A DNA stretch of 64,000 nt from JAWLHU01 sp041690255 (GTDB lineage: Bacteria > Bacillota > Sulfobacillia > Symbiobacteriales > Symbiobacteriaceae): assembly GCA_041690255.1 (NCBI GenBank), contig JAWLHU010000005.1:62001-126000 (forward strand), written 5' to 3'. Within the stretch, counting starts at the first letter, position 1. The number at the start of each line of letters is the position of its first letter. A program made the translations under genes and the position numbers. Under the pieces are notes generated by a model. That model ran no database searches, was not told the DNA's origin, and was given only the letters and a program-made list of their open reading frames with translations. This document shows, one piece after another, positions 32,688-41,118 of this stretch.

Positions 32688-34013
32688 ATGACGAAGCAGA
32701 CCAACTCCGGTCGCCACGCGGTGGTGATCGGTGCCAGTGTAGCCGGGCTCCTGGCCGCACGTGTGCTCTCCGAGCACTTCGAATCGGTGACGGTGGTCGA
32801 CCGCGACCATCTGCCCAGCCGGGCGGAGTTCCGCAAGGGCGCCCCTCAGGCGCAGCATGTCCACCTCTTCCTGAAGAACGGTCTGGAGCGGGTGAGCCGG
32901 TGGTTCCCGAACCTGGAGCACTCGCTCCGGGAGGGCGGCATGATCCCGGTCGACTTCGGTCGGGAGGTGGCCTGGTACAACGGTGGCGGATGGCACAAGC
33001 GCTACGCCGGCGGTCCTACCGGGTGGGGCAGCAGCCGGGCCCTCCTGGAGTACCAGATGCGGGCCGAGGTGGAGCAGATGGCCAATGTCAGGATCCGGGC
33101 GCAGGTCCCGGTCCTCGGCCTGGTGACCGACCCGCAGAAGGAGCGGGTGACCGCTGTCCGGCTCCAGCAGCCAGGCGGCGCCGAGGAGATCCTGACCGCC
33201 GATCTGGTGGTGGATGCCAGCGGCCGTGGCTCACGCACGCCCCAGTGGCTGGAGGAGCTCGGATACGGCCGGCCCGCTGTCTCCACGATCAAGATCGACC
33301 TGGCCTATACCTCCCGGATCTACCGGAGGCCGGCCAGCGCCCCGGACTGGACCTGCCTCGGCGTCTACGAGGAGGCGCCGGGCAAGCGGCAGGGGCTGAT
33401 CCTGCCGATCGAGGGCGACCGCTGGATCGTCACCCTGGCCGGCTATCACGGCAACCACTGCCCCACCGATGAGGCCGGCTTCCTGGAGTTCGCCCGAACC
33501 CTGGTCCAGCCTGAGTTCTACGAGGCGATTCGCAGAGCCGAACCGGACGGGGAGGCGGTCATGTTCAGGATTCCGGCCAGCATCCGGCATCATTATGAGC
33601 AGATGAAGCAGTTTCCGGAGGGGCTGATCGTCATGGGTGATGCACTCTGCGGCTTCAATCCCTCCTACGCACAGGGCATGACCGCCGCCGCCATGGAAGC
33701 GACCGTGCTCGAGGAGTTGCTCGGCCAGCGGGGCCTGGTCGACGGCTTCTCCCGGACCTTCCAGAAGAGGGCGTCCGGACAGCTCCTGGTCCCCTGGATC
33801 ATGGGCATGCTGGAGGACAGCCGGCATAGGGAGACAGTCGGCGCCAACATGCCTGGTTTTGGGTTCATGCGCTGGTACACCAGCCGGGTCCTGAAGCTCT
33901 GCAGCCGGGACGAGGCCGTGGTTCGCAAGTTCCATCAAGTGCTCCACATGATGAAGCCTTCGACCATCCTCTTCCATCCGAAGATCATCTGGCAGGTTCT
34001 CACCATGGGTTGA
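32688..34013 (+). CDS. FAD-dependent oxidoreductase (PHBH/halogenase-like fold)
   Basis: 441 residues. The dinucleotide-binding motif V-V-I-G-A-S-V-A-G-L-L-A-A-R is at residues 12-25, the second motif A-D-L-V-V-D-A-S-G-R-G-S near 165-177, and the FAD ribityl motif G-L-I-V-M-G-D-A-L-C-G-F-N-P near 310-323. These define the group A flavin monooxygenase fold, related to geranylgeranyl reductases and halogenases. The halogenase W-x-W-x-I-P motif is not seen. Substrate unknown. AAGGAGG precedes the ATG. It is monocistronic. Confidence 0.85.
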   Translation: MTKQTNSGRHAVVIGASVAGLLAARVLSEHFESVTVVDRDHLPSRAEFRKGAPQAQHVHLFLKNGLERVSRWFPNLEHSLREGGMIPVDFGREVAWYNGGGWHKRYAGGPTGWGSSRALLEYQMRAEVEQMANVRIRAQVPVLGLVTDPQKERVTAVRLQQPGGAEEILTADLVVDASGRGSRTPQWLEELGYGRPAVSTIKIDLAYTSRIYRRPASAPDWTCLGVYEEAPGKRQGLILPIEGDRWIVTLAGYHGNHCPTDEAGFLEFARTLVQPEFYEAIRRAEPDGEAVMFRIPASIRHHYEQMKQFPEGLIVMGDALCGFNPSYAQGMTAAAMEATVLEELLGQRGLVDGFSRTFQKRASGQLLVPWIMGMLEDSRHRETVGANMPGFGFMRWYTSRVLKLCSRDEAVVRKFHQVLHMMKPSTILFHPKIIWQVLTMG

Positions 34014-34029
34014 TCTGCATCTCAGATGA

Positions 34030-34060
34030 AGGCCGCCCTGCTGTTCAGGCAGAGCGGCCT
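34030..34060 (+). terminator. Terminator after the FAD oxidoreductase gene
   Basis: AGGCCGC-C-CTGC pairs with GCAG-A-GCGGCCT; CTCCATATTT follows. Confidence 0.65.
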
Positions 34061-34094
34061 CTCCATATTTAGGAAGTGAACGTGGGCGGTTCGG

Positions 34095-35255
34095 TCACCT
34101 GGCCAGCATCTCCAGCGCCTGGATGGCGGCCTGGGCGAAGAGGCCGGCGCCCTGGTGGATCACCGTTTCATCAACCATGAACTTCGGATGATGCCAGTTC
34201 TGCGGAGTGCCCGTTCCGAGCCAGACGAAGCAGCCGGGGGCCAGGCGCTGGTACTCGGCAAAGTCCTCGCCGCCCATGGTGGGGACGGCATCGACCACGG
34301 GCATGCCGACAGCTGCAGCGGCGCTCCGCATGAGGTCGGCCATCTTCGGATCGTTGGTTACCGCAGGAGGACCCTGGGTCCAGGAGATGGTCGCACTGGC
34401 CCCGTAGCCGTTGGCGACATCGGCCACGATTCGGCCAATCACGTCACGCATGCGCTGGCGGAGTTCGGGGGTGAAGGTCCGGACCGTGCCGAGCAGCGTG
34501 GCCTCCGGCGGGATCACGTTGTGAGCGGCCCCGGCCTGGAAGGAGGCGATCGAGACGACCGCCGAGTCGAGCGGGGAGATCGAGCGGGAGACGGCCGTCT
34601 GCAGGGCCATGACGATTGCCGAGCCGGCGACGACCGGGTCGACGGTTGCATCGGGAATCGCCGCGTGGCCGCCCTTGCCGGTGACGGTAATGCTGATCAT
34701 GTCGGTAGCGGCCATGAGCGGGCCCGCCTTGATTCCCACATGGCCGGCGGGAACGTCGGGCTTGTTGTGCAGCCCGAAGACCGCCTGAACGCCCTCCATC
34801 GCCGCGGCAGCGAGTACCAGCCGGGCGCCCATGGTATTCTCCTCAGCAGGCTGGAAGAGGAAGCGTACCGTGCCCTTGAGCTGATCCCGCATCTCCTGAA
34901 GAAGCAGAGCGGCACCGAGAATGACGGACATGTGGAAGTCATGGCCGCAGGCGTGCATCTTGCCTGGGAAGTCGGAGGCGAAGGGAAGGCCTGTCTCCTC
35001 CTGAACGGGCAGGGCGTCTATGTCCGACCGCAGGGCGATCAGCGGTCCCGGGTGGGCGCCGCACACCTCGGCGACCAGGCCGGTGGGCAGATCGAGCGGC
35101 AGGATCGTCAGCCCGGCCTCGGTCAGCCAGTGGCGCAGTCGCTCGGTGGTCCAGAACTCCTCCATGGAGAGTTCGGGATGGCGGTGGAGTTCGCGGCGGA
35201 TCTCAATAAGTTGGGGGCTAAGGGACTTGGCACGCTCCTGGATCGACGTGGTCAT
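34095..35255 (-). CDS. M20-family amidohydrolase (N-acyl amino acid / hippurate hydrolase type)
   Basis: 386 residues. Metal-site motifs are A-L-R-S-D-I-D-A-L-P near 75, H-A-C-G-H-D-F-H near 102, and P-A-E-E-N near 136. The dimerisation/lid domain (G-K-G-G-H-A-A-I-P) and the final P-T-M-G-G-E-D-F-A-E-Y near 325-335 are also present. Such enzymes remove acyl groups from N-acyl amino acids or aminoacyl benzoates in the cytoplasm. Start ATG 35255 with AAGGAGG. The gene lies downstream of the 91-bp tandem repeat array on its 5' side. Confidence 0.9.
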   Translation of the reverse strand: MTTSIQERAKSLSPQLIEIRRELHRHPELSMEEFWTTERLRHWLTEAGLTILPLDLPTGLVAEVCGAHPGPLIALRSDIDALPVQEETGLPFASDFPGKMHACGHDFHMSVILGAALLLQEMRDQLKGTVRFLFQPAEENTMGARLVLAAAAMEGVQAVFGLHNKPDVPAGHVGIKAGPLMAATDMISITVTGKGGHAAIPDATVDPVVAGSAIVMALQTAVSRSISPLDSAVVSIASFQAGAAHNVIPPEATLLGTVRTFTPELRQRMRDVIGRIVADVANGYGASATISWTQGPPAVTNDPKMADLMRSAAAAVGMPVVDAVPTMGGEDFAEYQRLAPGCFVWLGTGTPQNWHHPKFMVDETVIHQGAGLFAQAAIQALEMLAR

Positions 35256-35326
35256 GGCGCAGAACCCCTCCTTGTAAGTGCACGAGGAGTATTCGCCCCC
35301 CCGGGCGCGGCTCCCTGCGTGAGGGG

Positions 35327-35846
35327 CTGCGATCGGGTCAGCCCGAAGCAGGGGAGAGGGGGATCTGCCCTTCCCTCCTACATGACAAAAGCGGTCATGG
35401 CGACAGCGGCGTCATGACTGCGACCGGTTCAGCCCGAAGCGGGGGGGAAGGGGATCTGCTCTTCCCACCTACATGCCAAAAGCAGTCACGGCGATAGCGG
35501 CGTCATGACTGCGACCGGTTCGGCCCGAAGCGGAGGGGAAGGGGATCTGCTCTTCCCACCTACATGACAAAAGCGGTCATGGCGACAGCGGCGTCATGAC
35601 TGCGACCGGTTCAGCCCGAAGCGGAGGGGAAGGGGATCTGCTCTTCCCACCTACATGCCAAAAGCAGTCACGGCGACAGCGGCGTCATGACTGCGACCGG
35701 TTCAGCCCGAAGCGGGGGAGAAGGGGATCTGCTCCTCCCGCCTACATGACAACAGCAGTCATGGCGACAGCGGCGTCATGACTGCGATCGGGTCAGCTCG
35801 AGACGGGGGAGAGGTGAGAGGGGGGATGTGCTCTTCCCCCCTCTCA
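35327..35846. repeat. 91-bp tandem repeat, five full units plus a partial sixth
   Basis: The marker CTGCGA(T/C)CGG recurs at 35327, 35418, 35509, 35600, 35691 and 35782, exactly 91 bases apart each time. Each unit contains GC(A/G)GTCA(T/C)GGCGA(C/T)AGCGGCGTCATGACTGC, whose ends pair in an 11-bp stem, and a second weaker stem GGGAAG...CTTCCC. The length is not a multiple of three, so frames that run through it are not genes. Small differences between units show some age. It fills the 595-base gap between the genes starting at 35255 and ending at 35850. Confidence 0.93.
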
Positions 35847-35849
35847 CTT

Positions 35850-36128
35850 TCAATGAACCTTGCCGTCAGAGACCATCTTGGTGATCATGCTGGCGAGGGC
35901 GTGCTGCTCCTGCTTGGAGCCGGCATCCCACAGCTCCTTCAGAAGCCGCTGCTCGCGGTTGCGAGGATCCACCTTGTTAGCCAGGAAGGTGCCGATGCCC
36001 TGAGCGGCGTTGGCGATGGTCTGTTCCGAAGCGCCGGAGCCCTTCGCTTCGTTCACCCGCTGGGAAAGGAACTGCTTCCACTGCTCAAAGGATTCGAGAA
36101 CAGGCGTGTTCGGGGAGTTGGTATCCAT
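35850..36128 (-). CDS. DUF3243 family protein (YmfJ-like)
   Basis: 92 residues from ATG 36128, ten bases after AGGAGG. The L-E-S-F-E-Q-W-K-Q-F-L-S-Q-R-V start, the G-I-G-T-F-L-A-N-K-V-D-P-R-N-R-E-Q-R-L-L-K-E-L-W segment and the M-V-S-D-G-K-V-H end match the DUF3243 family common in Bacilli. The structure is all-helical and the function unknown. A 29-residue upstream extension lacks a ribosome site. Its 3' end runs into the 91-bp repeats. Confidence 0.85.
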   Translation of the reverse strand: MDTNSPNTPVLESFEQWKQFLSQRVNEAKGSGASEQTIANAAQGIGTFLANKVDPRNREQRLLKELWDAGSKQEQHALASMITKMVSDGKVH

Positions 36129-36205
36129 CTTCCGCAGACCTCCTGTGCCGTTTTCACGGAGTGTTGAACGGACCTCATGGAGTAGTCTGCGCGCAAGACG
36201 GTGAC

Positions 36206-36484
36206 CTATTCCCATCCCTGGATGAAAAGCTCCCGATACATGGGGAACTCCTTGAGATCGATCACGATTTCAGGCCGTGGATCGAGCAGCGAGTCGAAGT
36301 AGACGGTCAGGCCCTCGCTCGCAAAGGCGACGAATCCCTCCGTGTCAGCCGGCGCACCTGGCTTCACCTCGGGCGGCAGCGGACCAGAGCAGCAGGAGGA
36401 GAAGACCAGGCTGGAGATCGTGATCGCCGGAGCTTGCTGCTCGGCGAGGAAGGACTTGGCGTCGGGAGTCAGGTCGATCTTCAT
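36206..36484 (-). CDS. HesB-like CC-motif small protein
   Basis: 92 residues from ATG 36484, after GAAAGGGG. It is a short HesB-type beta fold with I-T-I-S-S-L-V-F-S-S-C-C-S-G-P-L-P-P-E-V near residues 22-41 and a C-terminal V-Y-F-D-S-L-L-D. The adjacent Cys pair is the hallmark of a family in which some members carry Sec in place of one Cys. Here both are TGC codons. A redox or Fe-S role is possible but unproven. It follows the DUF2103 gene by 16 bases and is probably co-transcribed. Confidence 0.65.
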   Translation of the reverse strand: MKIDLTPDAKSFLAEQQAPAITISSLVFSSCCSGPLPPEVKPGAPADTEGFVAFASEGLTVYFDSLLDPRPEIVIDLKEFPMYRELFIQGWE

Positions 36485-36500
36485 GGCAGATGAACCCCTT

Positions 36501-36968
36501 TCACCGGGCACACCGGGTATGCGTGTAGTAATAGTTGCGGCGCCCCATTTGGACGGCCCGAGAGCCGGCCAGGATCGGGCGCTTACAGACTGCGCATTCC
36601 ATATCAGACGGGATCACCACGGTCTTCCGCGGCTCCGGCGGAACGGCACGTCCTGTGTCGGAGCGGCGGGGCGGCTCCGGCTTCCAGTCGACCATCTTTT
36701 CGGATGCCATCCAGCGGAGGACGGCCTCCCTGTCCGGGGCGACCACGTAGACCTCCTGAATGGCCGAGCCATTCTTAGCCAGAAGGCGCAGGCCGGTGTC
36801 GGTGAAGCGCTGGAAGGTGATCTCGAACCCGCGGGAATTGAGTGGGCTGATCGGTCCCGGGATGACGGACGTCACCATGTCCGATGCGGCGATTCGCTCC
36901 AGCGCCGGCCAGAGTTGTTCAATGACGCTGTGTTCCCGCTTGATCTTTCCCGCGCGATACTTCTTCAC
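36501..36968 (-). CDS. DUF2103-like small metal-binding protein
   Basis: 155 residues from GTG 36968 (GGGAG just upstream). It begins K-K-Y-R-A-G-K-I-K-R-E-H-S-V-I-E, contains S-V-I-P-G-P-I-S-P, and ends with a zinc-ribbon-like set: C-A-V-C (about 125-128) and H-T-R-C near the C-terminus. The first half matches the DUF2103 family of predicted metal-binding proteins. The second half adds a basic linker and the Cys-rich tail. Function unknown; likely binds nucleic acid or metal. Confidence 0.65.
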   Translation of the reverse strand: MKKYRAGKIKREHSVIEQLWPALERIAASDMVTSVIPGPISPLNSRGFEITFQRFTDTGLRLLAKNGSAIQEVYVVAPDREAVLRWMASEKMVDWKPEPPRRSDTGRAVPPEPRKTVVIPSDMECAVCKRPILAGSRAVQMGRRNYYYTHTRCAR

Positions 36969-37180
36969 ACGACTCCCGCCCTCACACGCGATCTGGAGGC
37001 CCGCCATCTGGCTGGCCTTCCATGGTTTTAGACCCGAAATGGCTGTCAGAGATATGGGTGTACAACCCCGGTTCCCTTACTTGCGCGCCACGTATGATCC
37101 TCCAGCAAAGAGGAAGGCAGGGATAATCTAGCGAATCTGATAGAAAAACCAAGACAGAGCGAGAGATGGAGGCGATTGCC

Positions 37181-37618
37181 ATGCCGCTGCGTCCGGAACT
37201 CCCGCCTGGTCTCGGGCTGCCACGCCGAAGCGAGACGCCGATCCGCTTGCCCCGCTTGAACTTCCCCATGCTGGGAGGTGCGGCGGAGCCCGCGGAGGCC
37301 CCCGTCGAGGAGGCTCAGGAGGAATCTGCCAATACGTCCGAGGAGGGATCTGGCATGGAGATGATGAGGTCCGCCCCCCCGTCCACATCCAACGCGGGTA
37401 CGGTGCTCGCCAGCCGCGATTGCACACGGGTGATCGTGTACGGAAAGGCAGGTTGCCCCGCCTGCGTAGAGGCGATCCAGGACCTGATTGACCGGCAGGT
37501 CTGCTTCACCTACCATGATGTCTCCCGCGATCAGAGCGCCATGGCCCAGCTTCAGGCGATCTGCGGGGATTCTACCATGGTCCCGGTAATCATTCAGGTC
37601 GGCGTGCGCGGCGGCTGA
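37181..37618 (+). CDS. Glutaredoxin-like protein with Pro-rich N-terminal extension
   Basis: 145 residues from ATG 37181, eight bases after TGGAGG; an ATG at 37166 has no site. Residues 1 to about 80 are disordered, Pro/Glu/Ala-rich (R-P-E-L-P-P-G-L-G-L-P). The C-terminal about 65 residues form a thioredoxin-fold domain with V-I-V-Y-G-K-A-G-C-P-A-C and the cis-Pro segment S-T-M-V-P-V-I. The redox motif is C-P-A-C. The N-terminal extension is unusual for a glutaredoxin and may target it to a partner. No adjacent gene hints at a substrate. Confidence 0.72.
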   Translation: MPLRPELPPGLGLPRRSETPIRLPRLNFPMLGGAAEPAEAPVEEAQEESANTSEEGSGMEMMRSAPPSTSNAGTVLASRDCTRVIVYGKAGCPACVEAIQDLIDRQVCFTYHDVSRDQSAMAQLQAICGDSTMVPVIIQVGVRGG

Positions 37619-37661
37619 ATGGTCTGATCCAGCCGGCGTGCCCGGGCGGAAACGGAGACAG

Positions 37662-37686
37662 GTCGGCCCCACCAGCAGGGGCCGGC
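37662..37686 (+). terminator. Terminator between convergent glutaredoxin and permease genes
   Basis: GTCGGCCCC-ACCAGCA-GGGGCCGGC followed by TTTGCC. Confidence 0.7.
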
Positions 37687-37696
37687 TTTGCCGTTG

Positions 37697-39070
37697 CTAC
37701 GACGCCCCCGGCCGGCGGCGCCGCTTGGCGCGCTCTGTCGCCGCCAGGCGTGCCCGCAGGACCGGAACCACCCACTGAACGTAGGCGGCGATCAGCAGGC
37801 CCGCACCAACGAGGGCCCCCAACGCCCCAAGTTGGGTCGGCCGGTCTGCCGGTTGATCCGGGTTGGGCACGAAGACCAGCACGAAGAGCAGGCTGTATAG
37901 TCCGACGACCACCCATGGCACGAGCCGTCCACCGGGCACCCGGAAATCACGCACCGCTTCCGGCATCCGCCGGCGCAGCCGGATGACCGAGGCCGCCATG
38001 AGCACGAAGATCATGCACTCGATCGCTGCCCCCAGGAAGATGAAGAGCTTATAGGAACTGCTCCGGAGGACGTAGACCGCCATGGCCGCGGAGAGTCCGT
38101 AAAGGGCCAGGATTGCGACCCATGGGGTTGCCCAGTCCGGGTGCAGCTTCGCCAGGATACGGGGGGCAGCGGCATCCCGCGCCATGGCGTAAAGAAAGCG
38201 GGAGGCGGTCATGAGGCCGGCATTGAAGCTGGTGACCGAGGCCAGGGTGGAGACCAGGGCGACGAGGAGCAGCCCGACTCGCCCGAGGGCGGCCTGACCG
38301 AAGAGGACGTGGGGAATCGGACTCCCTGCCAGCTCGGCCTTGGGTACCCAGGTGGCCATGCCGACATGCAACAGCCCGTAAATCAGGGCGAGGATACCAA
38401 GCCCAAGCAGCATGCCCCGGGGAATCAGGCGGATATCCGTCACCTCTTCCGCCAGCGGGGTGACCCACTCAAAGCCGAGGTAGAGGAAGACCCCGAGGGC
38501 GATCGCCTGAGCCAGGTTCAGGCCCGACCCGAGTTGAAACGGCTCCGGAATCGGAGGGGCGCCTGGCTTGAGCAGGGCCCAGAGGGCGATTCCCCCGATC
38601 ACGAGGACCATGAGGTAGGTGGTCAGGTCCTGAGCCCAGCCCGACAGGCTGATGCCGCGCATGTTGATCAACGCCATGACCGTCAGGAAGGCCAGCACCC
38701 AGAGCGCCTTGGGGATCCCCGGGAAGGCGAAGGCCAGTACGCTGGCCAGAATGTAGGCCTCGCTGCCCACGATCAGGACGGTAATTCCGACATACAGCGT
38801 CGCCGCGATCAGTGCGGCCCGCTCGCCGAACGCCTTTTCAATGAAGAGCTTGATACCTGCAGCGGTCGGAAAGAGCCCCACCAGTTCGGCAAAGCACCAG
38901 GCCGCCATGACCGAGATCAGCCCGGCGACGAGAATGGCCATCCAGCCCGAGGCGCCCGGCAACGAGAGGCCAATCTGGACATTCGCCGTTAGGGAAACCG
39001 TCGCCAGGGCCAGGCCGGCACTGGTGGCGACCACCGTGGGCAATCCGACAGCCCTTCGCAGGGTACTCAC
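37697..39070 (-). CDS. APC-family amino acid/amine permease
   Basis: 457 residues with about twelve hydrophobic helices. The N-terminal V-A-T-S-A-G-L-A-L-A-T-V-S-L-T (helix 1) and L-G-F-E-W-V-T-P-L-A-E-E-V (helix 6 region) are APC superfamily features. The C-terminus is a basic tail (R-A-K-R-R-R-R-P-G). It imports or exchanges an amino acid or amine; the substrate is unknown. It is the third gene of a minus-strand run with an aminotransferase and an SCP2 protein, so its substrate may feed that aminotransferase. Confidence 0.85.
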   Translation of the reverse strand: MSTLRRAVGLPTVVATSAGLALATVSLTANVQIGLSLPGASGWMAILVAGLISVMAAWCFAELVGLFPTAAGIKLFIEKAFGERAALIAATLYVGITVLIVGSEAYILASVLAFAFPGIPKALWVLAFLTVMALINMRGISLSGWAQDLTTYLMVLVIGGIALWALLKPGAPPIPEPFQLGSGLNLAQAIALGVFLYLGFEWVTPLAEEVTDIRLIPRGMLLGLGILALIYGLLHVGMATWVPKAELAGSPIPHVLFGQAALGRVGLLLVALVSTLASVTSFNAGLMTASRFLYAMARDAAAPRILAKLHPDWATPWVAILALYGLSAAMAVYVLRSSSYKLFIFLGAAIECMIFVLMAASVIRLRRRMPEAVRDFRVPGGRLVPWVVVGLYSLLFVLVFVPNPDQPADRPTQLGALGALVGAGLLIAAYVQWVVPVLRARLAATERAKRRRRPGAS

Positions 39071-39085
39071 AAGCGCATCGCCTCC

Positions 39086-39442
39086 CTACTCCGGCCAGAT
39101 GATCATGGTGATCGCGTCCAGGCGCATCACATCCTCCGGGGCCGCCTTGACAATGATCTCTCCGCGCAGGTACTTGCGCGAGGGGTTCAGATCGCCCCAG
39201 AACATGTCGCAGAGGTCCTCGCTGGTCGCGTGCACGACGACGTCTGGCTCGCCTACCTGTCCCGCCGCATAGCTCACGATTTCACCCTCGACCACATCCA
39301 TCGTGAACCAGTCCGATGTATCGGTGGCGAGGAAGTGAAGCCGTTTGGTCCAGTCCCGCTGCATGCGGCGGAGCCGCTCGTTCTCATTGCACTGGGTCTG
39401 ATAGTCGGCCAGGGCATCCAGAATCTCCTGGCTTGTAGCCAC
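39086..39442 (-). CDS. SCP2 sterol-carrier-domain protein
   Basis: 118 residues from GTG 39442. The pattern E-G-E-I-V-S-Y-A-A-G, D-V-V-V-H-A-T-S-E-D-L, and G-D-L-N-P-S-R-K-Y-L-R-G-E-I-I-V-K-A fits the SCP2 hydrophobic-ligand fold (strands around residues 50-105). A lipid or acyl ligand is expected from the family, but is not known here. It sits between the aminotransferase and permease genes with gaps of 18 and 15 bases, so it is part of that operon. Confidence 0.75.
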   Translation of the reverse strand: MATSQEILDALADYQTQCNENERLRRMQRDWTKRLHFLATDTSDWFTMDVVEGEIVSYAAGQVGEPDVVVHATSEDLCDMFWGDLNPSRKYLRGEIIVKAAPEDVMRLDAITMIIWPE

Positions 39443-39460
39443 GAAACCCCACTCCTCTCC

Positions 39461-40762
39461 CTATGCTCGCTGGGTCGGGCGGCGCCGGGGACGCCGCTGT
39501 CCGCTCTCCTCCTCGCCGGCATCGCCGGCCTTGATCGCCTCCATAGACCGATCCAGGGCGTCCAGCACCTCGTCGACCTCCTCCGAGGTGATCACCAGCG
39601 CCGGCTGGATTCGCATGACCGATGGATCGTTGCCGGTGTAGATCGCCAACACGCCGTGGCGGGCCAACTGATACGAGAGTCGCGGTCCCAAGGACTGGTC
39701 TGTGAACTGAAGCCCGAGCATCAGGCCCCGGCCCCTATACTCCTTCAGGATCTGGGGATGCCGGTCCAACAGCCTCGCAAAGCCCGCCATGAACCGCTCG
39801 CCCATCGCCCGGGCATGGCCGGGCAGGTCCTGCTCCAGCAGGTAGTCGATCATGGCGAGGCCCACCGCACACCCGAGATCGGCCCCACCAAATGTCGAGA
39901 GGTGGATGAACGGATTGGCCACCAGAAAATCGCCCAGGTGCTGACGGAAGACCGCAGCGGTGATCGGGTAGAGCCCTCCCCCCAAGGATTTACCGAGTGT
40001 CATGATATCCGGCACGACCCCCTCCTGCTCGCAGGCGAAGAGGCTGCCTGTCCGGCCAAAGCCGGTCTGGATCTCATCGAGGATCAACAGAGCACCCACC
40101 TGGTCGCAGGCAGCCCGCACAGCCGGGAGGTAACCGGGGGGTGGCACGTGGATCCCGCCCTCGCCCTGGATTGGCTCGAGGATCACCGCAGCGGTCTCCT
40201 CGTTCAGGGCGTCGCAGAGTGCATCCGGATCGCCGAAGGGAACGCGTTCAAACTGGTCGAGGAGGGGGCGGAATGGCTCCTGATAGGCCTCCCGCCCAAT
40301 CGCGGAGAGGGCAAAGCCGGTGTGTCCGTGGTAGCCCTTCCAGGCAGAGAGAATTCGGGGACGCCGGGTATAGCCACGGGCTAACTTGATCGCAAAGTCG
40401 ACCACCTCGCCGCCGGAGGCGCCAAACATGCTGTAGTGCAGGTCACCCGGGGTAATCCGGGCCAACCGCTCCGCCAGGTCGGCCTTTGCCTTGCTGCAGA
40501 GCAGAAAGTTGCCGAGGTCTGCCTCGGAAAGGGCCTCGGTGAGCGCCTGGACCATGCGGGGGTTGCGCCGGCCCACATTGAAGGAGCCCGCCGATGTCAT
40601 ACAGTCAAGGTAGGCCTGGCCTGTCGTGTCCCAGACCCGGGCCCCCTCACGGCGTCCCTCGATGATGTCCAGCCCCGCGTGGGCCAGAATGCGGGCCTTC
40701 ATAGGGTTTACGTACGCCGCGAACCCTTGTAGGGCAGCGCGCTTGGTCGCCGATCCATCCAT
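39461..40762 (-). CDS. Class-III PLP-dependent aminotransferase
   Basis: 433 residues. The PLP lysine lies in M-T-L-G-K-S-L-G-G-G and the Asp in L-I-L-D-E-I-Q-T-G-F-G-R-T-G. The phosphate and substrate motifs F-G-A-S-G-G-E-V and W-K-G-Y-H-G-H-T-G-F-A are present. This is the omega/acetylornithine/4-aminobutyrate aminotransferase class. It ends in a basic R-R-P-R-R-R-P tail. Preceded by GGGGAGG, it is the first gene of an operon with the SCP2 and APC permease genes. The amino donor is not predictable. Confidence 0.9.
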   Translation of the reverse strand: MDGSATKRAALQGFAAYVNPMKARILAHAGLDIIEGRREGARVWDTTGQAYLDCMTSAGSFNVGRRNPRMVQALTEALSEADLGNFLLCSKAKADLAERLARITPGDLHYSMFGASGGEVVDFAIKLARGYTRRPRILSAWKGYHGHTGFALSAIGREAYQEPFRPLLDQFERVPFGDPDALCDALNEETAAVILEPIQGEGGIHVPPPGYLPAVRAACDQVGALLILDEIQTGFGRTGSLFACEQEGVVPDIMTLGKSLGGGLYPITAAVFRQHLGDFLVANPFIHLSTFGGADLGCAVGLAMIDYLLEQDLPGHARAMGERFMAGFARLLDRHPQILKEYRGRGLMLGLQFTDQSLGPRLSYQLARHGVLAIYTGNDPSVMRIQPALVITSEEVDEVLDALDRSMEAIKAGDAGEEESGQRRPRRRPTQRA

Positions 40763-40941
40763 AGGAAGAACCTCCCCTCATACCGATAACACGTGTTCGC
40801 CGCCGGAAAAGATCGATCCATTTGGTACCTACTTTACGCCTGCACCGGCTGAATAGGTCCGAAACTGGTTGCAGATCCTAGCAGCGACGAGATTTTCCTC
40901 GGAGCGGTTATCAATGGCAGTTGAGAGAGAGGGAGCGACCA

Positions 40942-41073
40942 ATGGGCACCAAGGTGAAGGACAATCCGGCCGATGGAACGACGTTTGAGTTCTTGAAGGC
41001 AGGGTGGTGGATCTGGCATCTGATCGCGATTCCGGGTATTGCCTACCTGGGATACCTGTTCTGGCCACGGTAA
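40942..41073 (+). CDS. Single-pass small membrane protein
   Basis: A 43-residue frame starting ATG 40942 after GAGAGGGAG, with a terminator five bases after the stop. The N-terminal half is polar (M-G-T-K-V-K-D-N-P-A-D-G). Residues about 20-40 form one hydrophobic helix with many Trp (W-W-I-W-H-L-I-A-I-P) ending Y-L-F-W-P-R. Good ribosome site, terminator and composition support a real gene. Function unknown. Confidence 0.6.
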   Translation: MGTKVKDNPADGTTFEFLKAGWWIWHLIAIPGIAYLGYLFWPR

Positions 41074-41077
41074 GCTG

Positions 41078-41107
41078 AAGGAGCCCCGCGGTGGGGCTCC
41101 TTCTTTC
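41078..41107 (+). terminator. Terminator after the 43-residue membrane protein
   Basis: AAGGAGCCCC-GCGGT-GGGGCTCCTT followed by CTTTC. Confidence 0.85.
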
Positions 41108-41118
41108 TGCAACGGATG

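Noticed and set aside
34155..35417. 420-codon plus-strand frame
   Set aside because: Antisense to the M20 gene; no ribosome site and no domain.
35596..35781. Open frames inside the 91-bp repeats
   Set aside because: The unit is not a multiple of three, the frame shifts at each unit, and there is no ribosome site.
35327..35846. CRISPR array
   Set aside because: The whole 91-bp unit is repeated; there are no unique spacers and no cas genes.
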